This document shows, piece by piece, positions 61,013 through 64,000 of a stretch of DNA of 64,000 bases. Position numbers and translations under genes: made by a program. The notes beneath the pieces are model-generated. The model saw only the letters and a list, made by a program, of their open reading frames with translations, searched no databases and had not been told where the DNA came from. The number at the start of each line of letters is the position of its first letter. The stretch's first letter is position 1. This DNA is from Paractinoplanes brasiliensis (GTDB lineage Bacteria; Actinomycetota; Actinomycetes; Mycobacteriales; Micromonosporaceae), in contig NZ_SNWR01000001.1 in NCBI RefSeq assembly GCF_004362215.1, positions 6,616,001 to 6,680,000 of the forward strand, written 5' to 3'.

Positions 61013-61316
61013 CCGCAGCCCCGCGAGCCGGCCGAACCGACCCGCGGGTGGTCGCGACGCTGCCGCGCGGGTGTGGCGGTGCCGGAACGCTGACGCGGGG
61101 CTGAGGCGGCGTCGGAACCCGTGCCCTGTACGGCTCGGCAGTCAAGGTACTCTCCGGACCCGCGACGCCCTCCAACAGGGAGCGTGGCCGGTGGAGGCAG
61201 GCGCGGTGGTCACAACGCTCCCCCTGAAGCTGGGTGGTGCGCTGTCTGGCTCACCGCTTTGTCGATTTTGTTGCGCCGCTGCCCTTCGGCAGCCAAGGCC
61301 GCGTGTCCGGCAGAGG
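61013..61316. other. Intergenic region without recognisable gene
   Basis: About 300 bases between a plus-strand gene end and a minus-strand gene end. I see no conserved open frame, RNA gene or strong terminator. Several Gly/Pro-rich short frames are composition artefacts. Confidence 0.5.
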
Positions 61317-62561
61317 TCACCTCGTAGTTGCGGCTTCGTCAGCCTGTCGGTTTCGCAGACGTCCGAACGCGGCACCCAGTGCCGCGCCGCTGAGCGCGCC
61401 CATCGCCCAGAAGACGATCGAGCCGACGAGGAACTCGGGACGCAGCACGTCGCCCACCGCCGCCTGCCAAGTCGGCGGCAAAGCATCGCCGGTGCTCAGA
61501 TAGCCCGCGTGCCGCTCGGCCCAGACCACGGCCTCCGGAATGCTGACGGCGAGCATCCCTGCCAGAGCGCCCAGCCCGGCCACGGCCCCGGTGCGCAGCG
61601 CCGCGCTGACGGACCGGTGGCGCCAGGCAGTGGTGAGCGTGACCACGAACAGCAGCACGCTCGGCAGCGTGACCCAGGTGCTCAGGACACCGCCCTGTTC
61701 GTGAGCTAATGACCAGCGCGAGGCGATGAACACGCCACCGGCCACGAGTACCGCGACACCCGAGGCCTGCAGCCAGGCGCCTTGCGTCAGCCCGGATCGC
61801 AGCGCGGTCCATGTCCCGCCGAGGGCGAACCGGCGCCGCTCGCGCGGCGTGTCGATCGCCGCGAGTTCGGCACGCAGCGCGGTGCCCCAGGCGGCTTGGT
61901 TGCCGGGTAGGTCAGCGGTTGCCAGCTCAAGCAACACCTGCCAGGAATCGCGATGCTGTCTGCCCTCCGCCTGGCGGCGGGCACCGAGTGCCGCACCGAG
62001 GACGGGCCACGGCAGCGCCCAGACCAGCGTGGCGAAGAAGGCGTCGAACGGCACGAGCAGATCTCCCTCGCCGAGGTTGCCGACGACGGGGAAGGCACCA
62101 GGATCGGCCAGGTATGCGGCGCGCAGGGGCAGGTGGGCAACTGCTGCACCGGCGGTGACGGCGAGCAGGGCGAGCACCCCGGCGACGGTTCCGGCGCCGA
62201 AGCTGCGGGCACGCGCCGCCGCGCCGGCGGCGATTGCGGCGAGCAGCCCGCACCCGGCGGCGGCCAGCAGTCCGAGCGCCAATGTCAGCAGCACGACGTC
62301 GAAGCCCCAGTCCGAGCCGCGAGGCGCCGCGGCGAGGTAGGCCTGTTCCAGCGCGGCGGTGAGCGCGGCGGCGCCGACGGCGAGGGTGATCAGTGCTGGC
62401 CAGACGGGCCTCCGGGCGCCGTTGCGCAGCGCGGCGCCGAGGTGGGCGGGAAGGCTTCGCGCGCCTGCCTGGCGCGCGGCGCCGGTCAGATGGATCGCGA
62501 GCACCAGCAGCGCGAGCAGGGGCGGCACGAGCATCACCGGGAGGAGCAGGAATGCGAACAT
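61317..62561 (-). CDS. Polytopic membrane protein of unknown function
   Basis: A 414-residue integral membrane protein with roughly ten hydrophobic segments, starting at MFAFLLLPVMLVPPLLALLVLA. The ATG has GGAGG five bases upstream; longer frames add a Pro/Arg-rich stretch that is not membrane-like. A soluble loop at about 215-270 includes DSWQVLLELATADLPGNQAAWG. It lies 25 bases below a PadR regulator on the same strand and is probably controlled by it. This pairing often concerns drug or stress-responsive membrane proteins. Confidence 0.82.
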   Translation of the reverse strand: MFAFLLLPVMLVPPLLALLVLAIHLTGAARQAGARSLPAHLGAALRNGARRPVWPALITLAVGAAALTAALEQAYLAAAPRGSDWGFDVVLLTLALGLLAAAGCGLLAAIAAGAAARARSFGAGTVAGVLALLAVTAGAAVAHLPLRAAYLADPGAFPVVGNLGEGDLLVPFDAFFATLVWALPWPVLGAALGARRQAEGRQHRDSWQVLLELATADLPGNQAAWGTALRAELAAIDTPRERRRFALGGTWTALRSGLTQGAWLQASGVAVLVAGGVFIASRWSLAHEQGGVLSTWVTLPSVLLFVVTLTTAWRHRSVSAALRTGAVAGLGALAGMLAVSIPEAVVWAERHAGYLSTGDALPPTWQAAVGDVLRPEFLVGSIVFWAMGALSGAALGAAFGRLRNRQADEAATTR

Positions 62562-62586
62562 CGGAGGCCTCCGGACGGTGGTCGGG

Positions 62587-62916
62587 TCAGGTGGTCCGCG
62601 GCGAGAGCCGGGTCGCGCGCGGGGTGGCCGGGGCCTCGGCAGCGCGAGCCCTGGCGGTGAGGGTGCGGGCGAGTTCGGCACCTGCGGTGCTGAGCCGGTA
62701 GAGGTGGCGGGCGGGCCGACCGCGGGGCGGGGCAGTTTCCCAGGAGGTCTCGACGTGGCCGCGTTCGGCGAGGCGGATCAGGATCGGGTAGACAGTTCCA
62801 GCTTTGAGGTCGAGGGTGCGGCACAGGTCGTAGCCGTGGCTCCAGTTCTCGCCGGTTTCAGCGAGGGCGATGAGCACTGCGGCGGTCTGCGGTGAGGGAC
62901 GTCGGTCACGTACCAT
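62587..62916 (-). CDS. PadR-family transcriptional regulator
   Basis: A 109-residue regulator with the PadR winged helix: QTAAVLIALAETGENWSHGYDL, LDLKAGTVYPILIRLAERGHVE and RPARHLYRLSTAGAELARTL. The C-terminal dimerisation helix is short. It heads a two-gene minus-strand operon with the membrane-protein gene. A perfect palindrome sits 11 bases before its ATG, the expected position for autoregulation. Confidence 0.92.
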   Translation of the reverse strand: MVRDRRPSPQTAAVLIALAETGENWSHGYDLCRTLDLKAGTVYPILIRLAERGHVETSWETAPPRGRPARHLYRLSTAGAELARTLTARARAAEAPATPRATRLSPRTT

Positions 62917-62926
62917 GCTCTCAATA

Positions 62927-62940
62927 TCTATCTAGATAGA
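62927..62940. promoter_or_regulatory. PadR operator palindrome
   Basis: TCTATCTAGATAGA is a perfect 14-bp palindrome, AT-rich in a GC-rich setting, directly upstream of the PadR gene. It probably overlaps the -10 region. Confidence 0.7.
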
Positions 62941-63095
62941 GTTATCCGCAAGCCCCAGCCCGCTTCCGCCCGCTCAGGCTCGCACCCAAGGCGGTGGGGC
63001 CGGCTGCGGGCTGCGACGCGGTGGGGTCGCTCAGAAACGGCAGGGCCGCCCGCGGCGAGGGGGGAGCCTCGCGGCGGGCGGCCGGTTCGACAGGG

Positions 63096-64000
63096 TCAGG
63101 AGCGGGGGCCCACCAGCTCGGGTTCGGGCTGGGGCGGGGTCACGGCCGCGGCCGTGTGGCGGCCCCGGGGGCGCATGAAGCGGGGCGCCCACCAGTTGGC
63201 CTTGCCCAGCAGCGTCATCGCCGAGGGCAGGACCACCGCGCGGATGATGGTGGCGTCGAGCAGGATCGCGGCGGCCAGGCCGATGCCCAGCTGCTTCATG
63301 TCGATCGTGGACAGCGTGGCGAAGATCGAGAACACCGCGACCATCACCAGGGCCGCGCTGCTCACCGTGCCGGCCGAACCGGTGATGCCCTCGGCCACCG
63401 CCTCGCGGGTCGGCACGCCGCGCAGCACCGCCTCGCGGATCCGGGACACCACGAACACGTGGTAGTCCATCGACAGGCCGAACAGCACCACGAACAGGAA
63501 CAGCGGCAGCCAGCTGACGATCGCGTCCATCGACGTGAAGCCGAGCAGGTCGGGCGCCCAGCTGCCCTGGAAGACCAGCACCAGCAGCCCGTACGCCGCC
63601 CCGACGGAGAGCAGGTTGAGCATGATCGAGGTGGCCGCGACCACGACCGACCGGAACGTCCAGGCCATCATGAGGAACGTCAGCAGCAGCACGACCCCGG
63701 CCACCAGCGGCAGCGTCCGCCAGATGTGCTCGGCGTAGTCCTCGTTGTCGGCCACCCCGCCGCCGACCGCGTACGTCACGCCGGGCACCCCGTTGAGCGC
63801 GGCCGGCACCAGGTCGGAGCGCAGCCGGTGCAGCGAGTCGGATGCCTCGTCACTGCGCGACGAGAACGGCGTCGCCACGTGCAGCACCGAGACCGTCTTG
63901 TCCGGCGAGACCTCGATGTCCGGCCCGCCCTGCTCGAGCGGCGCGAACAGCCTGTCGCCCTGGGTGCTCTGCGCGAGGTTCTTCAGAGCGGCCTGCACGG
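63096..64000 (-). CDS. MMPL-family membrane transporter, C-terminal part (runs off the window)
   Basis: The last 300 or so residues of an MMPL/RND-type exporter; the start lies beyond position 64000. Helices begin at LPLVAGVVLLLTFLMMAWTF. The conserved FVVLFGLSMDYHVFVVSRIREA contains the family proton-relay Asp-Tyr pair. The C-terminal helices are followed by a Pro-rich tail. Relatives export lipids, pigments or toxic compounds. It lies upstream of the PadR gene on the same strand, with about 180 bases between. Confidence 0.92.
   Translation of the reverse strand, partial: VQAALKNLAQSTQGDRLFAPLEQGGPDIEVSPDKTVSVLHVATPFSSRSDEASDSLHRLRSDLVPAALNGVPGVTYAVGGGVADNEDYAEHIWRTLPLVAGVVLLLTFLMMAWTFRSVVVAATSIMLNLLSVGAAYGLLVLVFQGSWAPDLLGFTSMDAIVSWLPLFLFVVLFGLSMDYHVFVVSRIREAVLRGVPTREAVAEGITGSAGTVSSAALVMVAVFSIFATLSTIDMKQLGIGLAAAILLDATIIRAVVLPSAMTLLGKANWWAPRFMRPRGRHTAAAVTPPQPEPELVGPRS

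Overview
The window is a high-GC actinobacterial chromosome segment. ECF sigma factors paired with a zinc-type anti-sigma factor, several LacI regulators, a class E (LAXTG) sortase substrate, a Tat-exported pectinesterase, a c-di-AMP riboswitch ahead of an NlpC/P60 hydrolase and GTG starts with 4-bp gene overlaps all point to a filamentous soil or rhizosphere actinomycete. Micromonosporaceae (Actinoplanes-like) is my best guess, by inference only.

Layout. (1) 162-900: secreted NlpC/P60 endopeptidase on the minus strand behind a ydaO/c-di-AMP riboswitch. (2) 1117-10145: complete form I aerobic CO dehydrogenase operon (coxM-coxS-coxL, XdhC/CoxF-like, coxD, coxG, coxE) with a LysR regulator at its end. 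(3) 10432-19417: LAXTG surface protein, GntR plus ACC deaminase, GH1 glucosidase, MerR/methyltransferase divergon, secreted COG4315-type lipoprotein divergent from an ECF sigma/anti-sigma pair, and an F420-dependent-reductase-like protein. (4) 19685-24022: small membrane protein, large ATPase-LuxR regulator, a LacI tail remnant and a Tat pectinesterase. (5) 24168-29456: a toxin island of lower GC. It holds a Hint-deaminase toxin tip with a DUF416-like immunity gene, two IS630-type insertion sequences sharing one TA, a strongly structured 67-bp element, and a second tip with a colicin-E-type HNH DNase followed by an Im9-like immunity gene. (6) 29759-34794: LacI regulator divergent from a four-gene overlapping sugar operon (Gfo/Idh, DUF993, TIM-barrel isomerase, DUF6807). 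(7) 34955-37648: S41-type protease-like protein, a 45-residue membrane peptide and a two-TM protein. (8) 37785-49446: uronate/sugar-acid locus, with a five-gene minus-strand catabolic operon (two Gfo/Idh, UxaC, FucD-like dehydratase, mannitol-dehydrogenase family) divergent from LacI, an ABC sugar importer and a YesL-like membrane protein. (9) 49403-64000: ASCH/HhH protein, alpha/beta hydrolase, ECF sigma with SnoaL-like domain, STAS protein, alditol oxidase, serine hydrolase, epimerase, a secreted three-repeat protein behind a CebR-box-like palindrome, FtsH-like protease, PHP phosphoesterase, membrane protein with PadR regulator, and the end of an MMPL transporter.

The cox operon suggests survival on trace CO. 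Pectinesterase, uronate catabolism, GH1 glucosidase, ACC deaminase and alditol oxidase suggest life on plant material. The toxin island is the most unusual part: two unrelated nuclease/deaminase tips, each with its own immunity gene, both start at the end of the same Hint domain, and no secretion body is present in the window. A second recurrent oddity is that 33-48 bp tandem repeats sit at gene ends, twice placing a start codon in every repeat unit.
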